Source: Lachnospiraceae bacterium OF09-6
GTDB taxonomy: Bacteria > Bacillota > Clostridia > Lachnospirales > Lachnospiraceae
NCBI GenBank assembly: GCA_003435055.1
Contig: QUMM01000002.1
Location: 124,001-188,000, forward strand
Direction: 5' to 3'
DNA length: 64,000 bases
Under the pieces are notes generated by a model. It worked only from the letters and a program-made list of their open reading frames with translations. It was not told the DNA's origin and did no database searches. Below are positions 17,421-24,790 of the stretch, piece after piece (within the stretch, counting starts at the first letter, position 1; each line of letters starts with the position of its first letter). The position numbers were made by a program, and so were the translations under genes.

Positions 17421-18182
17421 ATGAGTACAATAGTAAAGATAGGAACCTGCGTATTAGGAGAGGGTATGCCGAAGATCTGCGCCCCGATTGTAGGAAGAAG
17501 TATGGAAGAGATTTGCAGACAGGCAGAAGATGTGAAAAAAGCACGGCCGGATATGGTTGAGTGGCGTATGGATTTTATGGATGGAATTGAAGAGGAACAG
17601 ATCCAGAGTGAAGCCCTGAAGAGAGTAAGTGAACTGCTGGATGGTTTGCCATTGCTTTGCACTTTTCGGACAAAAGCAGAAGGTGGGGAAAAAGAGGTCT
17701 CAGCTGGTACCTATCAGACGATTAATGGAAGAGCTATCAGGAGTGGACTGGCTGATGCGATAGATGTGGAAATCTTTTTGCCGGAGAAGACAGTAAAGGA
17801 ATTAATTGCAGACGCAAAAGCCCATCAGATTACCGTAATTGGCTCCAATCATGATTTTCAGAAGACCCCCAAAAAGCAGGAGATTGTTTCCAGGCTTTGT
17901 CAGATGCAGCAGCTGGGAATGGATGTAGCTAAGATGGCAGTTATGCCGCAGAGTGAGAAAGATGTACGCATGCTTTTAGAAGCCACCGCAGAGATGAAAG
18001 AACAGCATCCACAGACTCCGGTGATCACTATGTCCATGGGAAAAATGGGAGTCTTAAGCAGAATGGCCGGTGAGCTGTTTGGCTCGGCACTTACCTTTGG
18101 AACCGTAGAACAGGCTTCTGCGCCGGGACAGATTCCAGTGAAAGAACTGCGAAAAATATTGGAGATGCTGCACACATCGTAA
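17421..18182 (+). CDS. aroD: Type I 3-dehydroquinate dehydratase
   Basis: Dehydrates 3-dehydroquinate to 3-dehydroshikimate through a Schiff base. 253 residues with the family landmarks: DMVEWRMDFMDG, LLCTFRTKAEGG, the catalytic histidine in SNHDFQKTP, the Schiff-base lysine in DVAKMAVMP and TMSMGKMGVLSRM. AGGAGAG lies just before the ATG. Together with aroK and aroE it supplies three consecutive steps of the shikimate pathway. Confidence 0.93.
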   Translation: MSTIVKIGTCVLGEGMPKICAPIVGRSMEEICRQAEDVKKARPDMVEWRMDFMDGIEEEQIQSEALKRVSELLDGLPLLCTFRTKAEGGEKEVSAGTYQTINGRAIRSGLADAIDVEIFLPEKTVKELIADAKAHQITVIGSNHDFQKTPKKQEIVSRLCQMQQLGMDVAKMAVMPQSEKDVRMLLEATAEMKEQHPQTPVITMSMGKMGVLSRMAGELFGSALTFGTVEQASAPGQIPVKELRKILEMLHTS

Positions 18183-18201
18183 AACAAAATTAAATTTTAT
18201 A

Positions 18202-18230
18202 TTGACAACGAAGTTCATATACGCTAAAAT
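18202..18230 (+). promoter_or_regulatory. Strong promoter of the DUF2325 leader
   Basis: TTGACA (18202-18207), a 17-base spacer and TAAAAT (18225-18230). Confidence 0.8.
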
Positions 18231-18235
18231 GACTA

Positions 18236-18316
18236 CAACTAATAAAAGTTAGATGACACTAATAAAGAACGAAACCTTCCCACACGAGGATAAGAACGCT
18301 GTTGCGGGAAGGTTTT
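18236..18316 (+). ncRNA. Terminated leader or small RNA upstream of the DUF2325 gene
   Basis: The transcript from the 18202 promoter would meet a strong terminator within about 85 bases: AACCTTCCC pairs with GGGAAGGTT, followed by six T (about 18270-18316). The DUF2325 ATG lies 45 bases further on with no second promoter seen, so this is either an attenuator or a small RNA. AACTAATAAAAGTTAG just after the -10 box and AGTTAG-N6-CTAACT between terminator and ribosome site are near-symmetric repeats that could be operators or alternative pairing arms. Confidence 0.55.
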
Positions 18317-18361
18317 TTAAAAACAAATAGTTAGCAGGAACTAACTGAAAGGAGCGCAAAT

Positions 18362-18655
18362 ATGAGTATCGTAATTATTGGTGGAAATGAATGCATGGAA
18401 TGTCGTTATCGTGAGATTTGTAAGAAAAACGGATATAAGGCAAAGGTATTTACAAAGGAAAAAGGAGCCATCCGTAAGAAACTGGGATGTCCAGATCTGA
18501 TGGTGCTGTTCACCAATACGGTATCTCATAAGATGGTCAACAGTGCAACACAGGAAGCAAAGAGAATGGAGATTCCAATTCTCCATATCCACAGTAGCAG
18601 CTCCGCAGCTCTGCAGCAGGGGCTGGAAGAATATGCAGCAAATGCGGCAATGTAA
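18362..18655 (+). CDS. DUF2325 domain protein
   Basis: A 97-residue cytoplasmic protein beginning MSIVIIGGNECMECRYREIC and containing VLFTNTVSHKMVNSA and ILHIHSSSSAALQQGLEE, the hallmarks of DUF2325 (small Rossmann-like proteins of unknown function common in Firmicutes). The three clustered cysteines near residues 11-20 are more than I would expect in the family and could bind metal or heme; that is inference. Expression appears controlled by the terminated leader upstream. Confidence 0.8.
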   Translation: MSIVIIGGNECMECRYREICKKNGYKAKVFTKEKGAIRKKLGCPDLMVLFTNTVSHKMVNSATQEAKRMEIPILHIHSSSSAALQQGLEEYAANAAM

Positions 18656-18677
18656 GCACTGGTGCGAATATTGGGTA

Positions 18678-18745
18678 GGATTGTGGTAGTGCGTAGCACG
18701 GAACAATCCGCAGGCATCAAAGTTGGGGCTTTGACCCCAACATCA
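18678..18745. repeat. Copy 1 of a two-hairpin intergenic repeat
   Basis: GGATTGT / ACAATCC encloses GTGC-gta-GCAC (18678-18709), followed by GTTGGGG / CCCCAAC (18722-18741) and CATCA. A second element with the same core, TGGGGCTTTTGACCCC, is at 24691-24762. Confidence 0.6.
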
Positions 18746-18763
18746 AATTATATGAGTATAAAG

Positions 18764-18799
18764 AAAAGAATCGGGAGGGGAATTCCGGTTCTTTTTTCT
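18764..18799 (+). terminator. Terminator upstream of exonuclease III gene
   Basis: AAAGAATCGG and CCGGTTCTTT pair around a short loop and are followed by a T-run. An extended -10 (TGATATAAT, 18823-18831) for the next gene follows. Confidence 0.65.
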
Positions 18800-18862
18800 T
18801 TCTTTTATGAAAGGGCAGAGTATGATATAATAGGAAAATAAAAAACGTGAGAGGAAAACAAA

Positions 18863-19621
18863 GTGAAAAAATTAATATCATGGAATGTGAATGGCCTGCG
18901 TGCCTGTGTGCAGAAGGGTTTTACCGAATACTTTGAGGAAATGGATGCGGATATTTTCTGCATCCAGGAGAGCAAATTACAGGAAGGACAGATTGATTTT
19001 GCACCGGAAGGATATCATGCCTACTGGAATTATGCAGAAAAGAAGGGCTATTCCGGAACTGCCATTTTTACAAAGAAAGAGCCATTGTCTGTGGCTTATG
19101 GAATCGGCATCGAAGAACACGATCATGAGGGACGCGTCATCACTCTGGAATTTGATAATTTTTATATGGTGACAGTCTATACACCAAACTCTCAGAATGA
19201 ACTGGCCAGACTTCCGTATCGTATGAAATGGGAAGATGATTTTCTGGGCTATCTGAAGAATCTGGAAAAGACCAAACCAGTTATTTTTTGCGGAGATCTG
19301 AATGTGGCTCACAAAGAAATCGATCTGAAAAATCCAAAGACCAATCGGAAAAATGCAGGTTTTACCGATGAGGAACGGGAGAAGTTTACAAATGTAGTAA
19401 ACGCCGGATTCATCGATACTTACCGTTATTTTTACCCAGATCAGGAAGGCATTTATTCCTGGTGGTCTTATCGCTTCAAAGCCAGAGAAAAGAACGCAGG
19501 ATGGCGTATTGATTATTTCTGCGTATCCGAAAGTCTGAAAGAAAAGCTGAAAGGAGCATCCATTCATACGGAAGTGTTTGGATCCGATCACTGCCCGGTG
19601 GAACTGGATATAGAGGTGTAA
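18863..19621 (+). CDS. xth: Exodeoxyribonuclease III (AP endonuclease)
   Basis: Cleaves at abasic sites and trims 3' blocks in base-excision repair. 252 residues of the exonuclease-endonuclease-phosphatase fold: SWNVNGLRA, the metal-binding glutamate in [24 protein letters not shown] and the closing SDHCPVELD catalytic His/Asp. The start is GTG following AGAGGAAAA. Preceded by an extended -10 box (18823-18831) and followed by a terminator-like hairpin. Confidence 0.93.
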   Translation: MKKLISWNVNGLRACVQKGFTEYFEEMDADIFCIQESKLQEGQIDFAPEGYHAYWNYAEKKGYSGTAIFTKKEPLSVAYGIGIEEHDHEGRVITLEFDNFYMVTVYTPNSQNELARLPYRMKWEDDFLGYLKNLEKTKPVIFCGDLNVAHKEIDLKNPKTNRKNAGFTDEEREKFTNVVNAGFIDTYRYFYPDQEGIYSWWSYRFKAREKNAGWRIDYFCVSESLKEKLKGASIHTEVFGSDHCPVELDIEV

Positions 19622-19657
19622 AAGCCATTAGTGACGGTGTTTTCCGGCTTTTTTATT
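19621..19657 (+). terminator. Terminator after exonuclease III
   Basis: AAAAGCC pairs with GGCTTTTT across a 15-base loop, followed by TTATTG. Confidence 0.6.
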
Positions 19658-19827
19658 GTCCCGTCTGGTATTGCGGCGAAATAACGGAAAATCGGTTGAA
19701 CGATTCTGTTTGTAAAAGCAGGGCTTCTGTGTTAAGGTTGGTATACATTTCGAGGAATTCACAAGATCTTGCCATTCGGCATTTATTCCACAAAATGTAA
19801 AAATAATTTCAGAAGGAGCATTTGCTT

Positions 19828-20370
19828 ATGACAGAGAAAGAAAGCAAAGAATTACAGCAGAAGCAGGAAAATGAAATTTTGCGTGAGATTAACGGAGAAG
19901 AAGAGGTAGAATATGGTCTGCTCAATGATGAATTCACTGGAAAAATTGCACTTCACGTGTTAGACTTATCTTGTCTGGAGCAGGTGACTGAGGAAGAACG
20001 AGACAGTGCGTTGTATTACTGGGCCTGCGTATTTAAAGCGAAAACATGGAAGGAGGTTCTTGCGATGGCAGAACAGTCAGAATCCATAAAAAAAGCGGTT
20101 GTCACTTTACGTGAATTATCAGAAGATGAAAAAATACGCCTGCAATGTGAGGGCAGAGAACGCTACCAGATGGACTGGCAGAGTTCCATGAGAACAAGCA
20201 GAGAAAAGGGACGAGAAGAAGGCAGAGAATCTGGACTTAGGGACGGCAAATTACAGAATGCACGCAAAGTAACCCTGGCATTGATGGAAAGAGAAATGCC
20301 TTTGGAAGAGATTGCTCAGATTGTGGAGATGGATGAACGAATTATCCGTGAATGGATAGCAGAGAAATAA
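19828..20370 (+). CDS. C-terminal part of an Rpn/PD-(D/E)XK-type transposase-nuclease family protein
   Basis: 180 residues. The middle and end (IALHVLDLSCLEQVTEEERD, ALYYWACVFKAKTWKEVLAM, then ELSEDEKIRLQCEGRERYQ and a charged REKGREEGRESGLRDGK helix) match the C-terminal half of Rpn family recombination-promoting nucleases. The N-terminal nuclease domain with its D-ExK residues is absent and replaced by a Glu/Lys-rich leader, so nuclease activity is not expected. The last 40 residues (MPLEEIAQIVEMDERIIREWI) resemble a short helix-turn-helix. ATG 19828 is preceded by AAGGAG. Likely a surviving fragment or an orphan regulatory piece. Confidence 0.6.
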   Translation: MTEKESKELQQKQENEILREINGEEEVEYGLLNDEFTGKIALHVLDLSCLEQVTEEERDSALYYWACVFKAKTWKEVLAMAEQSESIKKAVVTLRELSEDEKIRLQCEGRERYQMDWQSSMRTSREKGREEGRESGLRDGKLQNARKVTLALMEREMPLEEIAQIVEMDERIIREWIAEK

Positions 20371-20378
20371 GATTGTAA

Positions 20379-20474
20379 AACGGTAGTATACTTGAAAGAA
20401 AACGTGCTGATGAATTGGAGAGACAGAACATCAGGCGAATGGAACTACTGGCTGCTCATGGGATTACGGTGTGA
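20379..20474 (+). pseudogene. Possible gene remnant with charged C-terminal helix
   Basis: An open stretch without a start encodes a charged helix (ERKRADELERQNIRRMELLA) ending AAHGITV before TGA 20472-20474. This is the style of C-termini of Uma2- or Rpn-type proteins. It lies directly after the Rpn fragment. Too short for a firm call. Confidence 0.3.
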
Positions 20475-20486
20475 AAGGAATTTGAC

Positions 20487-20515
20487 TTGCTATTTTCCAG
20501 AAAACCCACTATAAT
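20487..20515 (+). promoter_or_regulatory. Promoter of the cyclophilin gene
   Basis: TTGCTA (20487-20492), a 17-base spacer and TATAAT (20510-20515). A TTGACT at 20482 is too far from the -10 box. Confidence 0.65.
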
Positions 20516-20548
20516 CAACACCAGAATAAACAAAAAAGGAGAACAATT

Positions 20549-21070
20549 ATGGCACAGAATCCAATTGTTACCATCACTATGGATAACGGTGATGTAATGA
20601 AAGCAGAGCTGTATCCGGAAATTGCACCGAATACTGTAAATAATTTTATCAGTCTTGTAAAGAAGGGCTTTTATGATGGCCTGATCTTCCATCGTGTGAT
20701 CAATGGATTTATGATTCAGGGTGGATGCCCACAGGGAACCGGTATGGGTGGTCCAGGATACTGCATCAAGGGAGAATTTGCAGACAACAGATTCCAGAAT
20801 GATCTGGCACATACACCGGGTGTATTATCTATGGCAAGAGCAATGCATCCAAACTCAGGTGGATCTCAGTTTTTTATCATGCACAAGGCAGCTCCGCATC
20901 TGGATGGTTCTTATGCAGCATTTGGTAAAGTGATTGAAGGTATGGATGTGGTAAATAAGATCGCAGAAGTAGATACCGACTACAGCGACAGACCACTGGA
21001 TGAGCAGAAGATCAAATCCATGACAGTAGAGACATTTGGAGTGGATTATCCGGAACCGGAAAAATGTTAA
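20549..21070 (+). CDS. ppiB: Cyclophilin-type peptidyl-prolyl cis-trans isomerase
   Basis: A 173-residue cytoplasmic cyclophilin (no signal peptide) that speeds proline isomerisation. The catalytic segment FHRVINGFMIQGG, the GTGMGGPGY loop, PGVLSMARAMHPNSGGSQFFI and AAFGKVIEGMDVV are all present. AAAGGAGAA precedes the ATG. The downstream acetyltransferase gene starts inside its last codons (ATG 21064), so the two are coupled. Confidence 0.93.
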   Translation: MAQNPIVTITMDNGDVMKAELYPEIAPNTVNNFISLVKKGFYDGLIFHRVINGFMIQGGCPQGTGMGGPGYCIKGEFADNRFQNDLAHTPGVLSMARAMHPNSGGSQFFIMHKAAPHLDGSYAAFGKVIEGMDVVNKIAEVDTDYSDRPLDEQKIKSMTVETFGVDYPEPEKC

Positions 21071-21867
21071 ATCAGACGAGATATGTCGGGGATAGTATTA
21101 TCCCCGGCATTTTTGTAAGTACAAAAGAAGAACTGGAAGAAAAGTGGAAAGTGTATGGGATTCAGGCAGTGTATCTTACCGATCGACCGGAAGTTTTGCA
21201 TAGAATAAACCAATTGGACGGAGCTGGTATTTATCTGGAGAGTCAAAGTGGAGTTATTAGTTATGAAGCGAAATACATCTGGCAGATGTCTGGTGAGGCG
21301 AACTTGCCGGATGATGTCTATATTTACCGTATCTGGCAGCGGCACATGCAGCAGCCATGGATGATTGCAGAGACAGGGCGTCTCCTCATCCGGGAGTCTG
21401 TCATGGAAGATCTGGCATACTTCCAAAAGTTTTATGGGGAAGAGCGCGATAATCCTGATGTACAACCACTATATGAAGAGAAAGAACAGCTCTGCGCCTA
21501 CATCACCACCCGTTATCCACTTTTTGAGTACGGTCTCTGGACGATTGTGGAGAAAGCAACAGGCGCCGTACTTGGCCGGGCTGGAATCGAGGAATTGCCG
21601 GAAGACTATGGCAGTCTGTCCGGTGAACCGGAGCTGTCATATCTGATTGGACAAGAGTACCGTGGAAAAGGCATAGCCACAGAAGCCTGCCAGGCGATCT
21701 TACATTACGCAGCGAAAGAACTGGAGATGAAAAAAATCTATGTAAGAACTTCAAATGGGAATCTTCCTTCTCAGAAACTGGCAGAAAAACTTAACCTGTT
21801 AAAGGTTGAATCTATAACTAAATATAAAGATTTGCTATATTGCGGCTTATTGACTTTTGAAGAATAA
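21064..21867 (+). CDS. GNAT family N-acetyltransferase with extra N-terminal domain
   Basis: 267 residues. Residues from about 100 form a RimJ/RimL-like acetyltransferase: RLLIRESVMEDLAYFQKFYG, then the acetyl-CoA loop YLIGQEYRGKGIATEACQAI and IYVRTSNGNLPSQKLAEKL. The first 100 residues (SIIPGIFVSTKEELEEKWKVYGIQ...) are not a domain I recognise; they could help choose the substrate. Translationally coupled to the cyclophilin gene. Substrate unknown. Confidence 0.75.
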   Translation: MLNQTRYVGDSIIPGIFVSTKEELEEKWKVYGIQAVYLTDRPEVLHRINQLDGAGIYLESQSGVISYEAKYIWQMSGEANLPDDVYIYRIWQRHMQQPWMIAETGRLLIRESVMEDLAYFQKFYGEERDNPDVQPLYEEKEQLCAYITTRYPLFEYGLWTIVEKATGAVLGRAGIEELPEDYGSLSGEPELSYLIGQEYRGKGIATEACQAILHYAAKELEMKKIYVRTSNGNLPSQKLAEKLNLLKVESITKYKDLLYCGLLTFEE

Positions 21868-21997
21868 GAGTATATCATTTAACCCATACAAAACCTATTA
21901 AGAAATAGGACGATATCACTGGAGTGCAGGGCGCGCAGCAATCCTTGATATCCTGGAAAAACGAAAATATTTCAGAGAGAAAAAGGAGATCAGAATT

Positions 21998-22903
21998 ATG
22001 AAAAGAGTACTTGCATCCATCGCAGCAGCAACATTAACCCTGGCACTGGCCGTACCGGCAGCAGCAGAAGGAACCATTAAGATAGCAGCATCACCAACAC
22101 CACATGCAGAGATCCTGGAAGCAGCAAAGAGCATTCTGGCAGACGAAGGATGGGATCTGGAAGTGACTGAGTTTGAAGATTACGTTCAGCCAAATCTGGT
22201 AGTAGAAAGTGGTGACTTTGATGCCAACTACTTCCAGCATGTACCATATCTGGAAAGCTTCAATGAAGAAAAAGGAACACATCTGGTAGATGCAGGTGAT
22301 ATCCACTACGAACCATTTGGAATCTATCCGGGAACCAAGAAGAGCCTGGATGAACTGGAAGACGGAGACACCATCGCAGTGCCAAATGACACGACAAACG
22401 AAGCAAGAGCACTGCTTCTTCTTCAGGATAATGGCGTACTTACCTTAAAAGAAGGTGCGGGCCTGACAGCTACCGTAAATGATATCGAATCTACCACAAA
22501 AGATATCAAGATTCAGGAACTGGAAGCAGCACAGGTACCAAGAGTATTGAATGAAGTAGCATTTGCAGTTATCAATGGTAACTACGCAGTAGAAGCAGGA
22601 CTTTCTGTAGCAGATGATGCGATTGCATACGAAGCATCTGATTCTGAAGCAGCTAAGACCTATGTAAATATCATTGCAGTAAAAGAAGGTAATGAAAACA
22701 ACGAAGGTATCGTAGCACTGGTAGATGCTCTGAAGTCTGATGAAATCAAAGATTTCATCAACGAAAAATACAATGGTGCAGTCATTCCTTATGAACCATC
22801 TGAGGATACAGAAGATAGCACAGAAGCTGATACCGAAGAGACAACAGAAGCTGCATCTGAAGAGACAACAGAGGCAACGGAAACAGAGACAGACGCTCAG
22901 TAA
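21998..22903 (+). CDS. metQ: Methionine ABC importer substrate-binding protein (NlpA family)
   Basis: Binds methionine outside the membrane for MetNI. 301 residues with the NlpA signature IKIAASPTPHAEILEAAK, DFDANYFQHVPYLESFN and the motif FAVINGNYAVEAGL. The signal peptide ends VPAAAEGTIK with no lipobox cysteine. From about residue 268 the protein carries an unusual acidic tail of Glu, Thr, Ala, Ser and Asp, absent from ordinary MetQ. A terminator separates it from metN. No SAM riboswitch is recognisable in the 130 bases upstream. Confidence 0.88.
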   Translation: MKRVLASIAAATLTLALAVPAAAEGTIKIAASPTPHAEILEAAKSILADEGWDLEVTEFEDYVQPNLVVESGDFDANYFQHVPYLESFNEEKGTHLVDAGDIHYEPFGIYPGTKKSLDELEDGDTIAVPNDTTNEARALLLLQDNGVLTLKEGAGLTATVNDIESTTKDIKIQELEAAQVPRVLNEVAFAVINGNYAVEAGLSVADDAIAYEASDSEAAKTYVNIIAVKEGNENNEGIVALVDALKSDEIKDFINEKYNGAVIPYEPSEDTEDSTEADTEETTEAASEETTEATETETDAQ

Positions 22904-22931
22904 GGAAAAGAAACCTGAAAATAGAGCATAG

Positions 22932-22976
22932 TAGGGCAGATGCAGGATTTTATCTTTGCAACTGCCCTGTTTTTAC
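22932..22976 (+). terminator. Terminator between metQ and metN
   Basis: AGGGCAG (22933-22939) pairs with CTGCCCT (22962-22968), followed by GTTTTTA. Likely partial, favouring metQ over metNI. Confidence 0.75.
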
Positions 22977-23023
22977 GATAGAATAAAGCGTGTTGTAAAA
23001 AGACAGCAGGGAAGGGAGATTAC

Positions 23024-24034
23024 ATGGAGCCAATTATTAAAATAGAGCATCTGGATAAATGGTTTAAAGTAAAAGATATGGATGTACACGCCCTAGACGA
23101 TATATCTCTCGATATTTATAAAGGAGAGATCTATGGCATTATCGGCATGTCCGGTGCAGGAAAGAGTACGCTGGTACGCTGCCTGAATTTTCTGGAGAAA
23201 CCAACATCCGGAGATGTGATTATAGATGGCAGGAATCTGGCAAAGCTATCCAATAAGGAACTGCGTGCCACGAGAAAAGATATCGGCATGATTTTTCAGC
23301 ATTTTAATCTGCTGATGCAGAGAAATGTACTGGACAACGTATGTTTTCCAATGGAACTGGCCGGAGTGAAGAAAAAAGAAGCCAGAGAAAAAGCACTGGA
23401 ATATCTGAAGATCGTAGGACTGGAAGAAAAGGCAAAAGCTTATCCGGCACAGCTTTCCGGCGGACAGAAGCAGCGTGTAGCTATTGCCAGAGTGCTGGCC
23501 AGTGATCCAAAGATACTGCTCTGTGATGAAGCAACCAGTGCGCTGGATCCGCAGACCACCAAGTCCATATTACAGCTGTTAAAAGAGATCAATCAGAAGT
23601 ATGGCATTACTATTGTGATCATCACTCATGAGATGACGGTGGTACAGGAGATCTGCAGCCACGTGGCGATTATTGATCACGGTAAGCTGGCGGAGCACGG
23701 TCTGGTGAGCGATATCTTTACTGCTCCGAAGTCTAAAGAAGCGAAAAAGCTGATCTATCAGGGATATGAACATGTCAGCGAAATGAAGGGTAATCGCTGC
23801 GTGCGAATTGTATTTTCAGAGAATTCATCTTTTGAACCGGTGATCGGTAATATGGTATTATCATGCAAGGCACCGGTGAATATTCTGTATGCTAATACAA
23901 CAGATCTGAACGGAGTGGCCAAGGGCGAGATGATTCTGCAGCTCCCGGAAGATATTGTGATCGGTGATCAGATGATAGAATATCTGAAAAAGGCAAAACT
24001 TGCAGTGGAGGTGTTAGAAGATTATGTGGGATAG
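23024..24034 (+). CDS. metN: Methionine ABC importer ATP-binding protein
   Basis: 336 residues: an ATPase domain with Walker A GMSGAGKST, Q-loop FQHFNLLMQRNVLDNV, signature LSGGQKQR, Walker B ILLCDEATSALDP and H-loop THEMTVV, followed by the C-terminal NIL domain (about 260-336) that senses methionine for trans-inhibition. GGGAGATT precedes the ATG. It overlaps metI by 11 bases. Confidence 0.93.
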   Translation: MEPIIKIEHLDKWFKVKDMDVHALDDISLDIYKGEIYGIIGMSGAGKSTLVRCLNFLEKPTSGDVIIDGRNLAKLSNKELRATRKDIGMIFQHFNLLMQRNVLDNVCFPMELAGVKKKEAREKALEYLKIVGLEEKAKAYPAQLSGGQKQRVAIARVLASDPKILLCDEATSALDPQTTKSILQLLKEINQKYGITIVIITHEMTVVQEICSHVAIIDHGKLAEHGLVSDIFTAPKSKEAKKLIYQGYEHVSEMKGNRCVRIVFSENSSFEPVIGNMVLSCKAPVNILYANTTDLNGVAKGEMILQLPEDIVIGDQMIEYLKKAKLAVEVLEDYVG

Positions 24035-24688
24035 TACTGTAATTATGATGATTGTACGGGGAATCGGAGAAACCTTATACATGACACTGACCTCAACCCT
24101 TCTGGGATATGTGCTGGGTCTGCCTATGGGTATTTTACTGGTAATCTGTGCGAAAGATGGTATATGTCCGAATGCTTTTGTTTATAAGATATTTGACCTG
24201 GTTTCCAATATTTTCAGAAGTATACCGTTTCTGATTTTACTGATTCTGGTTATGCCGCTGACAGCAAAGCTGGTAGGAAAAAGTTATGGATCCACAGCAA
24301 CGATTGTACACTGACCTTTGCCGCAGCACCGTATATTGCACGAATGGTAGAATCTTCTTTAAAAGAAGTAGACCGTGGTGTGATTGAGGCTGCACAGAGT
24401 ATGGGAGCCAGTACATGGGAAATCGTATGGAAGGTTTATTTAAAAGAAGCCAGAACATCTCTGATTGTGAATGCAACCATTGCGACGGGAACGATTCTTG
24501 GTTATTCCGCTATGGCCGGAACTGTCGGCGGCGGTGGTCTGGGAGATATTGCCATCCGCTATGGATACTACCGCTATCAGGTGGATATCATGATTGTAAC
24601 TGTCATTATTCTGGTACTTTTGGTACAGCTGTTTCAGAGCATTGGAATGCTGATATCCAGAAAGATGGACAAGAGAAGAATAGATTAA
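24024..24688 (+). CDS. metI: Methionine ABC importer permease, frameshifted
   Basis: About 221 residues when repaired. The first frame (MWDSTVIMMIVRGIGETLYM to ATIVH) stops at TGA 24312-24314; the second (TFAAAPYIARMVESSLKEVD and on to the end) carries the coupling loop MGASTWEIVWKVYLKEARTS and GGGGLGDIAIRYGYYRY. One extra C at about 24309 gives the expected TATIVPLTFAAAPYIAR. Most likely a sequencing deletion. Confidence 0.88.
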
Positions 24689-24690
24689 TC

Positions 24691-24762
24691 ATATGATACC
24701 AGGAGAGTGCGAAGTATGAAACATTCACAGATATCATAGCTGGGGCTTTTGACCCCGACATC
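24691..24762. repeat. Copy 2 of a two-hairpin intergenic repeat
   Basis: ATGATA / TATCAT (24693-24737) encloses a GTGCGAAG segment; then TGGGGCTTTTGACCCC (24741-24756) and ACATCA follow, matching the architecture and core of 18678-18745. Confidence 0.55.
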
Positions 24763-24790
24763 ATACTATGAAGAAAACGAGGAAAAACAA

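Noticed and set aside
20482-20515. TTGACT as -35 box of ppiB
   Set aside because: It is 22 bases from the -10 box; TTGCTA at 17 bases fits.
21868-21997. SAM riboswitch (S-box) before metQ
   Set aside because: No S-box core sequences are present. There is a weak GATATC inverted repeat and an in-frame open stretch, neither convincing.
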